Below are positions 46,004 to 56,562 of a DNA stretch of 64,000 bases, piece by piece. A program made the translations under genes and the position numbers. The notes beneath the pieces are model-generated. The model was not told where the DNA came from, ran no database searches, and saw only the letters and a program-made list of their open reading frames with translations. How positions within the stretch are numbered: the stretch's first letter is position 1; every line of letters starts with the position of its first letter. This DNA is from Bullera alba (lineage: Eukaryota; Basidiomycota; Tremellomycetes; Tremellales; Bulleraceae): the NCBI GenBank assembly GCA_001600095.1, contig BCIX01000001.1, forward strand, positions 5,977,198 through 6,041,197. The letters are read 5' to 3'.

Positions 46004-46609
46004 GATGTTACGCACATGTGACGTCTGGATTGCTCCAGTATGATTGTGTCATGGGTCGAGCAGGGAGAAGGCCAATCCAACCAGTGTGTTCTACGCTTCT
46101 CCTCTTCACCAATCCTGAGTGACAAGTTCATGACTTCATACCGCGGCGCAATGCGACCTGGTGATGCATCTCTCCCCTGTCGGTTTCCGTTCCAGCTCAC
46201 TTTTACGGATTTGCATTTGCACTGATAGTTACGATATAGGAACCTTAAGGCTTAACACAGGCTGATGCGTAGCAGAAACCCCTTGTACTGAACTTCCACA
46301 CTCGCATCATGTGACCAGCGCCTTCTCGTTTCACTGAGTGAGGGTCGTCGAATGATCAAACTGCAACCACTGGATGTTGACCAATATTCATATCGCACAG
46401 AAAGACACTCGCCGTGCGTAGACCATAAGACTAAGACCCCATTTCCCGCGGCTTGCTCCTGTCATCATACGTCTTCCAGCTTCAAGCTCCCGCCTCCCAG
46501 CTCCTAGCTAGATATCGCAGCCGACTACTCCGTGTCGGACTCGGCATCACTTTGATCAGCCTCCTGCTGCTCTTTCAAGGCTCGACTCCTCGGCATCGTG
46601 TGCTTGGCT
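45807..46609. other. Intergenic between the two family E copies
   Basis: Contains the duplicated upstream region of copy 1 (to about 46003), non-duplicated spacer, the duplicated downstream region of copy 2 (from about 46388), and the out-of-frame remnant of copy 2's C-terminus (46525-46609). No other gene was seen. Confidence 0.5.
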
Positions 46610-47392
46610 TCAGAGTTCAGATGGGAGGCTCGCTCTGGCAGTCTGCCTGGCTCCTCCGTTTGCGTACCTATGCATCTTGTCGATGTAAACGTCGGGTGGG
46701 AGTGAGCCTCCTTCCTTGTAATACATCTTGTACAGCGATTTGGACAAGTTTATCACCCGTTCTTGGGGCATTTTCCAGTTGGAAAGGCTGTCGGTGGCGG
46801 CGGAGAACCAGTCATGGATAGTGTTGGCTTCTTCCTCGGTGAGCAACACATGGCGCATCTGCATTACGCTTCCATTAGGCATCCAGAACTCCTCATTAAC
46901 GGTGGGTTTCCATGAAGCAGCAGTAAGGATCGCCTCGAGCTCACTGCGGAATACTGGCTCGTCGGTGAGTGGAAGCTTGTCATCCGTGGTCTCGAGCTCG
47001 TGTTTCTCAGAGGTAGTATCAGTCTTTGTGCTTCCACATCGGCTGTGCGCGAGAACGAACTCTGTGAACTTTTGCTTGGTAATGTCGTCCGCTGTGACTT
47101 CGATGCCGAGTCGAAAGTGGTTCGGGGAAGGCCGGGTCGTCTTCGAGGTCGGAGCAACTGAACCCAGACCAGCCGTAGAGGAGGTTGGAGTCGTCATGTT
47201 AGCTGCGGATGTGGGTGACGTGATGAGTATTCGAGTCAGTTGTAGTCTTGTAGACAGGGGGATAAGATGAAGACCAGGGTAGCCAACGTCTAATCGTCTT
47301 TATGTATAAGGCAGGATAGCCCAAACGCACCTGAGACGTCGAAGTGATAATATCCTTTGAGGCCATATATGAGTGCGATTTGGTGAAAGGAT
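46388..47392. repeat. Segmental duplication, unit 2 (orphan family E, copy 2)
   Basis: Second copy of 45030-46003, same orientation, start codons about 1390 bases apart. Coding blocks and upstream non-coding sequence are both alignable. Boundaries are approximate. Confidence 0.7.
46610..47197 (-). CDS. Orphan family E, copy 2, C-terminus frameshifted
   Basis: A 195-codon frame from ATG at 47197 (MTTPTSSTAGLGSV). It shares with copy 1 the blocks FRLGIEVTADD, PLTDEPVFRSELEAILTAASW, LSNWKMPQERVINLSKSLYK and KMHRYANGGARQTA. It ends SLPSEL at 46610. Right there the DNA carries a 7-base tandem duplication (TCTGAAC TCTGAA), and the sequence homologous to copy 1's tail (KHTMPRSRALKEQQ then an acidic end) continues in another frame to 46525. 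The original protein was therefore probably about 28 residues longer. The shortened form may still be made. No domain recognised. Confidence 0.6.
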   Translation of the reverse strand: MTTPTSSTAGLGSVAPTSKTTRPSPNHFRLGIEVTADDITKQKFTEFVLAHSRCGSTKTDTTSEKHELETTDDKLPLTDEPVFRSELEAILTAASWKPTVNEEFWMPNGSVMQMRHVLLTEEEANTIHDWFSAATDSLSNWKMPQERVINLSKSLYKMYYKEGGSLPPDVYIDKMHRYANGGARQTARASLPSEL

Positions 47393-47736
47393 CCAGCGAG
47401 TCCACTGCCAATGACGAGTTATGCTGCGCTTTCGGAGGCGAGACGTCATCTCGAGAAGTCATGAGTTCATATGTTTGAGCCAGAAGAAGGCCAGAACTTC
47501 TGACGTGTTACATGACGATACAGCGGTGATATTTGCTCCGCATATCGGTTGAGGCTTTACTGTGACTGATTGTTATTGTGTACCGTTCTGGTTGTTCGCT
47601 GATTCCCACATTCTTCACTCCCCCGAGGCCTCTGCTCACTCCAGCGCTTGCCTCGTCTTCCTTCCAGTCTCCGTATGAAGTCGGCATTACCTCCAACACT
47701 TTGTCCCTGTCCCCCCGTACCCGCCGAGCTCCCCAA
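47198..47736. other. Intergenic, no gene seen
   Basis: 539 bases upstream of family E copy 2 and downstream of the GFA gene. It includes the duplicated promoter region of copy 2 (to about 47392). No gene seen. Confidence 0.4.
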
Positions 47737-48762
47737 CTACGGCCTCTCCGTCTCGCCCATCTCGCCCTCGTCGTCCTTGTGATGTTTCCTATACTTGGGC
47801 AGTCCATCGACTATATCCATCACTCTCCTTTCGTAGAAGATGTGCATCGTAGGCTTGAAAGCGTCCGGCAGACCGACTTTCTCCGTGCCAGCTTTGCCCT
47901 TGCCATGTCTACTCTCCTTGCAGTTTTCGTCGGTGTTGGACTTCTCGTTGTGCTCCTTCTGCTCCAACTTCGACTGTCCATCCTCGGTCTCGTGTGCCTT
48001 CTCTTTCTCGACGGCGGATCGGGCGAACTCGAACGTTGGAGGAAAAGCGATACACATGTTGCGACCCTCGTCAAACAGGGGGGAGCCGCAAGCTCGGCAC
48101 GACGTCTTTCGCGGGAGTGGGGTGGGCGTCTTGGACAGCGGGTGAACCTCTCCATGTGCACTAGTGATGATCGAGAGTCAGCGTGGGCAGTAAAAGGCAC
48201 GAAGTCGTCCACCCACCTCATGAACCCGAGCCACTCGCCGGAGCTGTCGAGGCGGACGTGCTCTTTCTTGAAGATTGCGGCCATTTGGAATGGAGCGCCT
48301 AGCACGATCATCAGCTCAGCTTGACAATTTGACCTTAGCGTCGACTTGACTTACCGTGAAGCCTTTGGCAATCCTCGCAATGGCAGTACTTGACCGAAAC
48401 GGGGTCCTCACAGAAGACAAAGGCGGCTGATCCAAACGTCAGCACTGCTCCAGACGCGACAGTCGTGGACAAGACTGCCACCGCTAGGAGACGGGATGCT
48501 CACTCTTTCCACACCAACAGCTCTGTCTCCATTTCGTCTTCCAATCGTCCCAACTAGCATCTTCTTGGAACGGAGCCTGTTTGATCCAATCCTCATCCTG
48601 CTTCTTCTCCTTGTCATCCTCGTCTCCAGAGTCGTCGGCCTCGCCCTGCTTCTTCTTCTCGGCTTTCTGCTTGGTATCCTCCCTGTCCTTGACGTGGCCT
48701 TTCGAGTGGTCCTGATCCGAGCGGATCCGTTTGGTAGCCGGTCGCGAGGTGAAGTCGGACAT
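47737..48762 (-). CDS. GFA/CENP-V domain (Mss4-fold) zinc protein
   Basis: Exons 48504-48762, 48355-48426, 48217-48298 and 47737-48160 give 278 residues. A Lys/Asp/Glu-rich N-terminus leads into the GFA pattern: CWCGK, FCEDPVSVKYCHCEDCQRLHG, APFQMAAIFKKEHVRL and, after the last intron, TSCRACGSPLFDEG. These cysteines bind the two zincs of the Mss4-like fold seen in glutathione-dependent formaldehyde-activating enzyme. Activity on formaldehyde is not assured for this broad family. A charged insert (SKLEQKEHNEKSNTDEN) interrupts the C-terminal half. Head to head with the TFIIE-alpha gene. Confidence 0.82.
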
Positions 48763-49243
48763 GATGGATGGGGCTGATTGGTGTTTGGTCGTGTGAGGGT
48801 TGCGTGAGGCGGATCGTAACGGTTGTGTTGTGCTGGGCGTTAGCTATTCAGCAAGTGTAGGAAAGGTAGGAGTGCGAACAAAGTCGTCGGTATTCTTATA
48901 TCCTTTGATACATTGTCATGACCCCACCTCTACCCTCTAGCCTGAGCTCATGACTCGTGCGACACTTGCATGACGACGGGCCGTCATCCAAGTTGTGAGA
49001 TCGGTCAGAGGATCGGTTCCTGCAAAACGGAAAACGATCGAGATTGGATTCGGAACGCGGGAATCGAAAAACGTGGTTGCCACGTGTGCTCCACGCGCCA
49101 GTGCTGCTGTCTCTAGTCACCTCCAGTCCTCCACCATACGAGAAGGTTGCGAGGCGGTGGCCCTGCTGTTACTGCTGCACTCTATAGTCAGTACATGCCT
49201 CGCTCTCTGGTCTACCGCGGCTCACCTATGCGCCCATTCTACA
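48763..49243. promoter_or_regulatory. Divergent intergenic region, GFA / TFA1
   Basis: 481 bases between genes transcribed away from each other, presumably both promoters. No specific element recognised. Confidence 0.45.
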
Positions 49244-50911
49244 ATGTCAATCCTCACGTCCGATGAGGTCACGAAACGATGTCAGGATTTGGTGTACCAA
49301 GTCGCCTATGCGTTCTACGACTCGCCCTACATTCTCTGTCTCAAAGTGCTCGCCCAGCTCGAGGTGTGAGTGGGAGATGGGCGTGGGCACAGAAATGATG
49401 AATACTCGTGCTAACGGTGCTGAACGGCTGTAGATGCGCGGAGAAGAGATTGGCGGACATGTTCATGATATCGCCCAATGAGCTCCGAAAGTACCTCGGT
49501 ACATTGCACGTCCATCGCTTGATCAAGAGGTACGCAAAATCCCTGGCTTTAGTGGCTAGAAACAGAGCTCATCTAGGCAACTAGATACGTTAACAAGGAG
49601 CGATCTCTGCAGCCAGATTGGAAGAAAGGTCCGGCTCAACCTGGACAACCTGAAGCCATACGAACACGAGACGTGCCATACTGGTATATCGACTATCGGG
49701 AGTTTGCCAATGTGACAAAGTACCGAATCGCCATTATGAGAAAGCAAATCGACGAGAAAGTCAAGTCGGAAGTCGGACAGCGGGGATATGTCTGCACAAG
49801 CTGTTCCAAGACGTACGATTCATTGGATCTATCGCACCTGTTCAACCCGTCGACCAATACGTTTACCTGTGAAAACTGCGGTGTGGGCGAGCTGGTCGAA
49901 TTTGATCCTGCGACAAGACAAGATTCGAATTTCGATGGGAACGGGGAGAAACAGGACAAGATGCAAAAGTTCAATATTGCGACTGCGCCTATACGAGACG
50001 CATTGAAGCACATTGAGGGTATCACAGTTCCCAGCGTCAACATCCTAGCTTGGATCGCGCTCAACGTCAAGAGCTTGCCGGTACCAGGAGAAGAGGCTGG
50101 AAAGCTGGATCCCACCGATAAGCGGTTCCAGGTGGTCATCGGGGAGGATGGGGACGAGAAGGAGAGGCTGGAGAAGGCACGGCTCGTCGAAGCCCAGAGG
50201 TGTGTTCCGGCCGACCCGACACCTGTACTGTATATAAGGCTAACACGTATGCGTGTTTGCAGGACACAAAATGCCTTGCCTGTATGGTACACTCACTCCA
50301 CGGTGACGGGATCCGCAACAACTTTGGGCCTCAAGAACGCTGCTGGACCCTCATCTTCGACCTCGGCACCTGGCGACCCGGCTCAAGCTGCAAAGGACAA
50401 TGAAGCGGCGTTGGCGGAGCATTACGCTATGATGATGGAACACGAGGAAGATTCAGTCAAAGAGGAGAAAGATCGGTCGAATGGCGAAGCACTATCTACA
50501 CCGATCGCGGTGCCAGAGGCAGCGGTGCCCGAAGTCAAGCGAGAGATCGTGGAAGATGACGACGAAGATGAGATGGAGGGTATCGTGGAAACAAGTACGC
50601 CCATGGTATCGGTCACTGGAACGAGTACGCCTGCTATCGGTCTAGAAATGCACAAGACAAGCGACGTAGATAAAGGTCCGATGCTGTCAGGTAGGTGTTG
50701 GAGCAAAGAGCTGGTTCCCAACACGTGTGCTGATATCCTGCGAACTTCAGTCGGCGGCATCATGAAGCCGCTCGCGGAGATCACTGATGAGGACCACGAA
50801 GTTATGACCTCTGAGGAGTATCAAGTGAGTTCGGCGCGAACGTCCCTTGAGATACACACTGACTTGCTGATTTCGTAGGCATGGTACGATGCGGTTGAAG
50901 CGAGCATGTGA
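49244..50911 (+). CDS. TFA1: TFIIE alpha subunit
   Basis: General RNA polymerase II initiation factor that recruits and regulates TFIIH. Six exons, 49244-49365, 49434-49529, 49585-50199, 50263-50690, 50751-50824 and 50879-50911, give 455 residues. The winged-helix domain spans VYQVAYAFYDSPYILCLKVL, ADMFMISPNELRKYLGTLH and VPYWYIDYREFANVTKYRI. It is followed by the C4 zinc ribbon YVCTSCSKTYDSLD...FTCENCGVGELVEFD. The C-terminal half is acidic and disordered, ending with the conserved PLAEITDEDHEVMTSEEY block, which binds TFIIH. All parts expected of the family are present. Confidence 0.93.
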
Positions 50912-51086
50912 CACGGGGCAACATTGGGCATCGTCACGATAGAAGCAGTTCATTACTTGTTGTCATATTATACTCCAACTTTTCGGGCCAGCGCATGGCA
51001 TAGCATGGAATGGTCTCCCCGTAGAAAATGTACAACACTATACTCGATACTCTCGAGCTTTGCAAGCGCCGGGCGCAACTCGGCCA

Positions 51087-53038
51087 TCATGTCCCCGTAC
51101 CGAGGAGGCCCGTGCCCAAACTTCCGTTCAGCTGGGACTCTGCTATCCTTCTCCTATCCACAGCAGCGAGTCGTTCCGCCTCTGCGTCGGCCAAGAACGC
51201 CTGAGCTAGTCTAGCTGCCGTTTGAGCACGACTCGTCTGCGCCGCTAGCGTCTGCACGTGTTTATAATGCGCGTTGAGCTGTAGTTATCCCAGTCAGTCG
51301 TTGTACCGGATATCAAGCTGCTCGCAGAACTCACATCGATTTCCCACTGCATCAACCCGAATGGGACTTGCAGGGCCGGCAACTCCCTCATGATCCGCTC
51401 TTCCTCCTGTCTCCTCTGCTCAGCCGCCAGCTCCTCTGGCGACTTGGCACCTCCCGCCATTTGATCATCCACATCCATCTTGACATCCCGCGTTTCAGCC
51501 TCTGATTCAGGTTGTGAGCGATCTAGCGAGGATAACTGTTTGACGGGTGACGAAGACGGTTGCTTTGGCGGGACCCTTGACGACTCCATCTCCACCTTGA
51601 CGTTTGGTTCTGCCGCTCTGTGTAGGTTCTCCTGGGAATTGTACGAAGGACCAGAGGGAATGACGGAGGGTTTGGTTGGATCTGGACCAAGTGGTTGGGC
51701 AGATTTCTGCGGTGAGAGCGCCTTCCTCTCCGACCAAGACAACCGGCCAGAGGGGGTGCTTGAACTCGGAGTGGGCTGATTATAAGGGTTGCTCCGGTCT
51801 TGAGCTATCGTGTTCTCCGCATTGATATTGTTGTTAATGGAGTTCGGCTCATATCTGGACTTGGCTTCCGTCTGTGATGATGAGGAAAGTGGAGTGGCGG
51901 TTGGACCGGCGTATGGGTTCGTGCGGGCGAGTGGGGCGACAGGCACGATGGGTGGTCCTCCAGATAACGCTCTTGGCCCTGTGGGTATCCTATCAGATCT
52001 CGGACCGCTAGGTGGGAGTCTCCTCTCTGCTCTCTCTGCCCAAGGTGGCTTGACGCCCGACAACGGCACGGGAACTGGTATCCTTGGTTTTCTCTCCGGT
52101 TCCACAGGCGCTCTATCCACACTTCGGCGATCTATACTTCGGCGGCTCGACCCTGGCCCGGTTGGCGGCGGTGGAGAGATGGATCTCCTCTTGGGGGAGT
52201 ATGGTCTACGGGAGCGTGCCGGCGAGTAGGCTCGTTTCTCAGGTATCCTCTTGTCTGAAGATGGAGACCGTGTCGACCTGGACACCGAAGATGAGGAGGA
52301 AATGCTCGGTGACCTTCCCCGATTCGATCGGGATGGCGGTGGCGGTGCTCGAGTCTGGAGAGAAGGAGGAGACCGCGACCTGTCCCTCGTAAAAGGTCTA
52401 TCGCGATCTCCCCTGTCTCGCCGTTGCCAGGGTGGCTCTCTGTCCCTATCGCGATCTCTGCCGTCTCTGAGGTTGCTCGAGTCGAAGCGATATCTACCAG
52501 CAGTGGAAGGCGGCGGTGAGGGTGATCTACGCCTGAACGTCGAAGCCGGAGGCGGTGATCGCCTTCGTTCCGGCGGCTTGATCGCTGAGGGCGGTGGGAC
52601 TGGGGATGTGATCTGACCTTCTTCCGGCGTTGCTGATCTACCTTTCGTACCGCTCTTCTCTAGTTCTCTAGATGGTCTGGGCGGCGAACCTCTCACCGAA
52701 AGGGGTCTAGAAGGACCGGGGGCGTTAAGACTCGGTCTGGGCGGTGTTCTATCCCGACTCCTGTCCCGGGAATAGGGATATCTGTCCCGTTCTCTATCTC
52801 TATCTCCGTCTCGTCCCCTGATATCTCTGTTATCTCGGAATCCCCCAGAAGGAGGCGGACTCCTGGCTCGGTTGGCGGGCCGGAATGGTCTATCGTCCCA
52901 AGGAGGTCGTCCGCCTCGGAAGTCTCTATCCCTTCCATCGCGTTGATCTCGGTGGTCCCGGGGCGGTGGGGAATAAGTCCTGTCTCTCGGGTCGCGGCGG
53001 CGATAGTCCCATCCCCTATCGTCTCGTCTGTACGACAT
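51087..53038 (-). CDS. Arg/Ser-rich nuclear protein, unknown
   Basis: Exons 51335-53038 and 51087-51278 give 631 residues. The first two thirds are dense in RD, RS and SP dipeptides (RDRDREPPWQRRDRGDRDRP, SRSPSISSSSSVSRS, KRRSISPPPPTGPG), with no RRM. A Ser/Pro/Asn linker follows. The C-terminal part is the only structured-looking piece: SPEELAAEQRRQEEERIMRE, LMQWEIDLNAHYKH, then an Ala/Gln/Arg helix (AQTSRAQTAARLAQAFLADA). Composition points to nuclear speckle or splicing association. It could be a fungal-specific SR-related protein. No confident name. Confidence 0.7.
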
Positions 53039-53380
53039 GTTGGCGAGGTTGCCGCTGTATATTTTGTGCCTATGCTGTCAAAGTAACAGATCTAGATCGC
53101 CTGTTGATCGCATGAGTTGTCTGAACTCTGCTCAACTTTTGTACGCAACCCAGCCGAGTTACCGTGGGAAACCATGACCGGGCGGTCAGTTGCCGGCTCA
53201 TGTCCACAGCGCAACCACAGCGCCCGGAGCAACAGCATCCTGTGGGTGGATCGCAGGTCAACAGACCTTCAGTGACGATACTACTACTCCAGCGTGGACT
53301 TAACCGGCCTGGAATTGCTGATAGATCTGTGCTTCGATTCGTGTCATCCTCTTCGACCACCCAGAACCACCACCCTCAGC
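53039..53380. promoter_or_regulatory. Divergent intergenic region, RS protein / HIBADH
   Basis: 342 bases between genes transcribed away from each other. No particular element recognised. Confidence 0.4.
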
Positions 53381-54870
53381 ATGCTGCCCACACGCCTGGT
53401 CGCCGGCCGGGCCTCGACCACCGGATGGATCGGTCTCGGCGCCATGGGTGAGCAGTGTCGACGAGCACATAGTCTACTTCTGGGATTCTGACATGTGACA
53501 CATAACTGATAGAGACTTCCAGGTCACCACATGGCTCTGAATCTGTTTACCAAGACGTTTCTTGCACATCAAGCAGCATCATCCAAAGGCGAAGCCCCTT
53601 CGTTTCTCATTTGCGAACAGGACGACACCCGAGCGGACAACTTCATCGCTGCTCTGAGGGAGAGGGCTGGGTCGGAGGCATCAGACAAGATACATCGAGT
53701 CGGATCAGGCAAAGAGTGCGATATCAGATCCTACTAAAGCTGACTGACATGTTTGTAGGATCGCTATAAACGCCTCTAGTATAATGACAATGTTGCCCTC
53801 CACGCCACAGGTCGAATCTGTATACCTGGACAACGAGAATGGTATCCTCCCCGCTTTGAAATCCATCCGAGAGAAGCTCCCTCCTCTGACATCACCGGAA
53901 AATTCGCAAGCTTCGACTGGAACTATTCATACGTTGTTGATAGACGGCACGACGCTGGATCCGACTGCAGCAAAGCGGATCGCTCAGACTGTCCAAGAAG
54001 AGACTGGGGGAGGTGCTGTGATGCTCGACGCACCTGTCTCTGGAGGTGTGTGACCAAAGGTATAGTGGGTGCTGGTTAAATGACGGTGGAAATAGGTATT
54101 GTCGGTGCCGAGGCGGGCACGTTGACTATCATGTTTGGATCCCCTTCGTCCGAAGCTACAGCATTAGCCACTCCCCTGCTGCAGATGATGGCTCGGGAAG
54201 GAGGTGTGATAGCGTGTGGGGGAAATGGAACCGGCGTTGGAGTCAAAGTTGCCAATAAGTGAGTCCGTCTCCCCGACTGTCCGCACAAGGACGCTCACTC
54301 TTGCAGTCTGATATTAGCCATCAACCAGATCGGTCTGGCAGAAGGGCTCGCTTTGGGAAAATCCCTTGGCGTGGACCCGCTGCTATTACACAACGTCATC
54401 AACGGTTCTTCCGGTAGGCTCCGATTTTCCGGTTCGAAGTATCCTGTTGATCCCCGGCTCGCTAGGTCAATCTTGGTCGTCGAAGGTCAATTCGCCCTTG
54501 AAGGAGGTGCCCAACAGTCCCGGATCGAGGGACTATACTGGTGGCTTCCAAAGTCGCTTGATGCTAAAGGTCAGTTGGTTTCATTTCCCCTGTCTCTCAA
54601 TGCTGAAAGGCCCCGCAGGACGTCGGCCTCGCTCTCTCAGCGGCACATGCGGTTGACCTCCCTACTCCTCTAACGTGGGCGGCGAAGAGCGTCTATGATG
54701 CGGTCTGCCAGGAAGGTGACGGAGCAATGGGTTCAAAAGATTTCAGGTAGGCCACGAGATTCCGATTGGCCCATGCGCTGACTCTTCCTAGCGTGGTCCT
54801 TCAGTGGCTTTTGCAGAAGAGAGACGAGGGAGTTGAGCGAGGATGGAAGGATGGAAAGCCAGATATTTGA
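53381..54870 (+). CDS. 3-hydroxyisobutyrate dehydrogenase, mitochondrial
   Basis: NAD-dependent oxidation of 3-hydroxyisobutyrate to methylmalonate semialdehyde in valine breakdown. Eight exons, 53381-53447, 53523-53715, 53759-54045, 54096-54258, 54307-54413, 54466-54569, 54619-54746 and 54792-54870, total 375 residues. A short presequence runs straight into the dinucleotide motif TTGWIGLGAMGHHMALNL. The substrate loop VMLDAPVSGGIVGAEAGTLTIM, the catalytic-helix region GVGVKVANNLILAINQIGLAE and the late NSPGSRDYTGGFQSRLMLKDVGLAL block are all conserved. The intron 54414-54465 must be removed to see the NSPGSRDY block. Confidence 0.9.
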
Positions 54871-54985
54871 GCAAAAAGGCGGTTCGGGGGGAACACCCAG
54901 TCCAGCGATAAAACAGTCGAAACACATCATCTCCTCTTGACCAGCTTTCATCCAGCAACTTTGCATTTCTACGTAGTCACAATAA

Positions 54986-55460
54986 CTAGTGGGCGACCTT
55001 GCTCTTGCTGGAAGCTAAGACTGAGGTCAGCGGGTTCTCACATCGGCAAAAAGCATTTGACAAACCGTATGGGTTCCTTGGGTCGTTGGCCTGGTCTGGA
55101 GCTAGAAGTGGTGTCAATTACTGTCACACAGCAGTACGTCTATGCAATCGAGGAAGGAACTCACTGGCCAACATGACGGCCTGGAGCTTGCTGACACCGT
55201 ACATGACGACGGCGGTAGCAGCCATGAAGGGCCACATGGGCTTGACAATCTGTGAGAGTCGCGTGTTTCACATAGAAGAGGGTCCCGCGAGGTCGAGTCA
55301 TGATCAATTTCGGTTGTACAGTTGATCCGATGCGGCATAGCGTTGGATGGTGCAAGGTTGAGGTAGATATCAAGGAGCAACTAGACGTCAGTGATCCATC
55401 CTCTCACTTCTCCTTTCGGCCGGGACTGACAGCAGTGGGGTAAGCTCTCAAGCCGAACAT
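54986..55460 (-). CDS. ATP18: ATP synthase subunit J (Atp18)
   Basis: Small accessory subunit of the mitochondrial F1Fo ATP synthase, inner membrane. Four exons, 55431-55460, 55165-55249, 55066-55101 and 54986-55020, total 61 residues, against 59 in baker's yeast. The product starts MFGLRAYPTAIVKPMWPF, continues with one hydrophobic helix (MAATAVVMYGVSKLQAVM) and ends TPDQANDPRNPYV then LASSKSKVAH. It matches the yeast pattern of PTPILKVYWPF, a single helix and NDPRNP. No single exon exceeds 30 codons, so it is invisible as an ORF. It converges on HIBADH (115-base gap). Confidence 0.85.
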
Positions 55461-56562
55461 CTTGAATATGCGAATCTGGCTACAGCGAAGGGATCAGCTT
55501 ATCGTCACCAAACGAACACGCAGCTCACTCACTGATTGGCGATGGATGCAGGATGCTTGACCTTCACTGTTATGCCAATCTCAGCTTGAAGGAGCGGACA
55601 GCAGCGAGCTCGAGGAGGAGACGGGGGCCAGCGGAATCAAATCTCACTGGGCGGGGGGAGGAGGGCCAGCCGGGAATATACGGAACTTTTCCTCAATGTG
55701 GCACAAAGCCAAAGGTGCACTCGATCAGCTCGGACGGCGACTCTTGCAGCTAAGTGCTCTTGATCTCCTCGTCGTCCTCAACGACAAGTATCAGTTGGAA
55801 GACATGCCCGGGATTTGGTGTGAGCGGTGTTGGGACAGGGCACTGGTCCAGGCTACGAGCTCCTCATGAAGGAGTAGACCTTCGAATCAACTAGACGGCC
55901 CCGCGTGCGACGTCCGATATTCCTTGGGACGGAAGGTCATGGCATGGGATTGCTACTCGTACTGCAGTCATAGCCATGAGCTGAGATTATCCGCACGCTG
56001 AGTACCTGGGGGTTAGATGATCACTTTGGTGCACCATGAACGGTCAGACAAGGCGCATCAGGACATCAGCAGCGGCTGTAACTTATACGAGGCGGTGCTA
56101 ATAATCTTGGAGACCGGGCACCGGCAGAGGACCTTTTGATGAGACTGTCCATGGGCCACGCACCATGCGTCTGAGCATCCTCGATAGGCACTGCGTTCGG
56201 GCAGCAATTCCCAGCTTTCATCTGCTCTGTTCTTTCAAGCTGGCTACTAAGTGCTTCCCTTGCGACTTTGTCATCTGCAAAAACAGATTGCCGACAGCAA
56301 AAGCCAAAAGTCGTAAATTGAACAACGCGAGACGCGTTTCATCCTGTCTTGTCCGTCGTTCCTGTCGTTGAGTATCGCCATACCAGCCCAACAGCCGACA
56401 GTATTCCCCACGACCCAGGCGACGGGTCTCACAGACTCGCCAGAACACGCTCATTCAGCGCAGGAGCACCCGTTCCATACACTGGACGTCGGTGTGCCAG
56501 CCGTCTAAGTCATTTCCGGAGAAGACGCTCGTCGCGCTCAGCAGACAACAGGCCCAGACACG
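55461..56562. other. Intergenic, no firm gene
   Basis: 1.1 kb between ATP18 and the UPF0658-like gene, divergent. One 57-codon ATG frame at 55696-55869 has protein-like composition (LLQLSALDLLVVLNDKYQLE) but I could not connect it to other exons. Nothing else is recognisable. Confidence 0.4.

Noticed and set aside
47578..48324. 248-codon open frame on +
   Set aside because: It overlaps, antisense, three exons of the GFA gene, which has zinc motifs and consistent splicing. The + frame has no motif.
55696..55869. 57-codon ATG frame with protein-like composition
   Set aside because: It could not be connected to other exons or to a family. A single short frame is not enough to call a gene.
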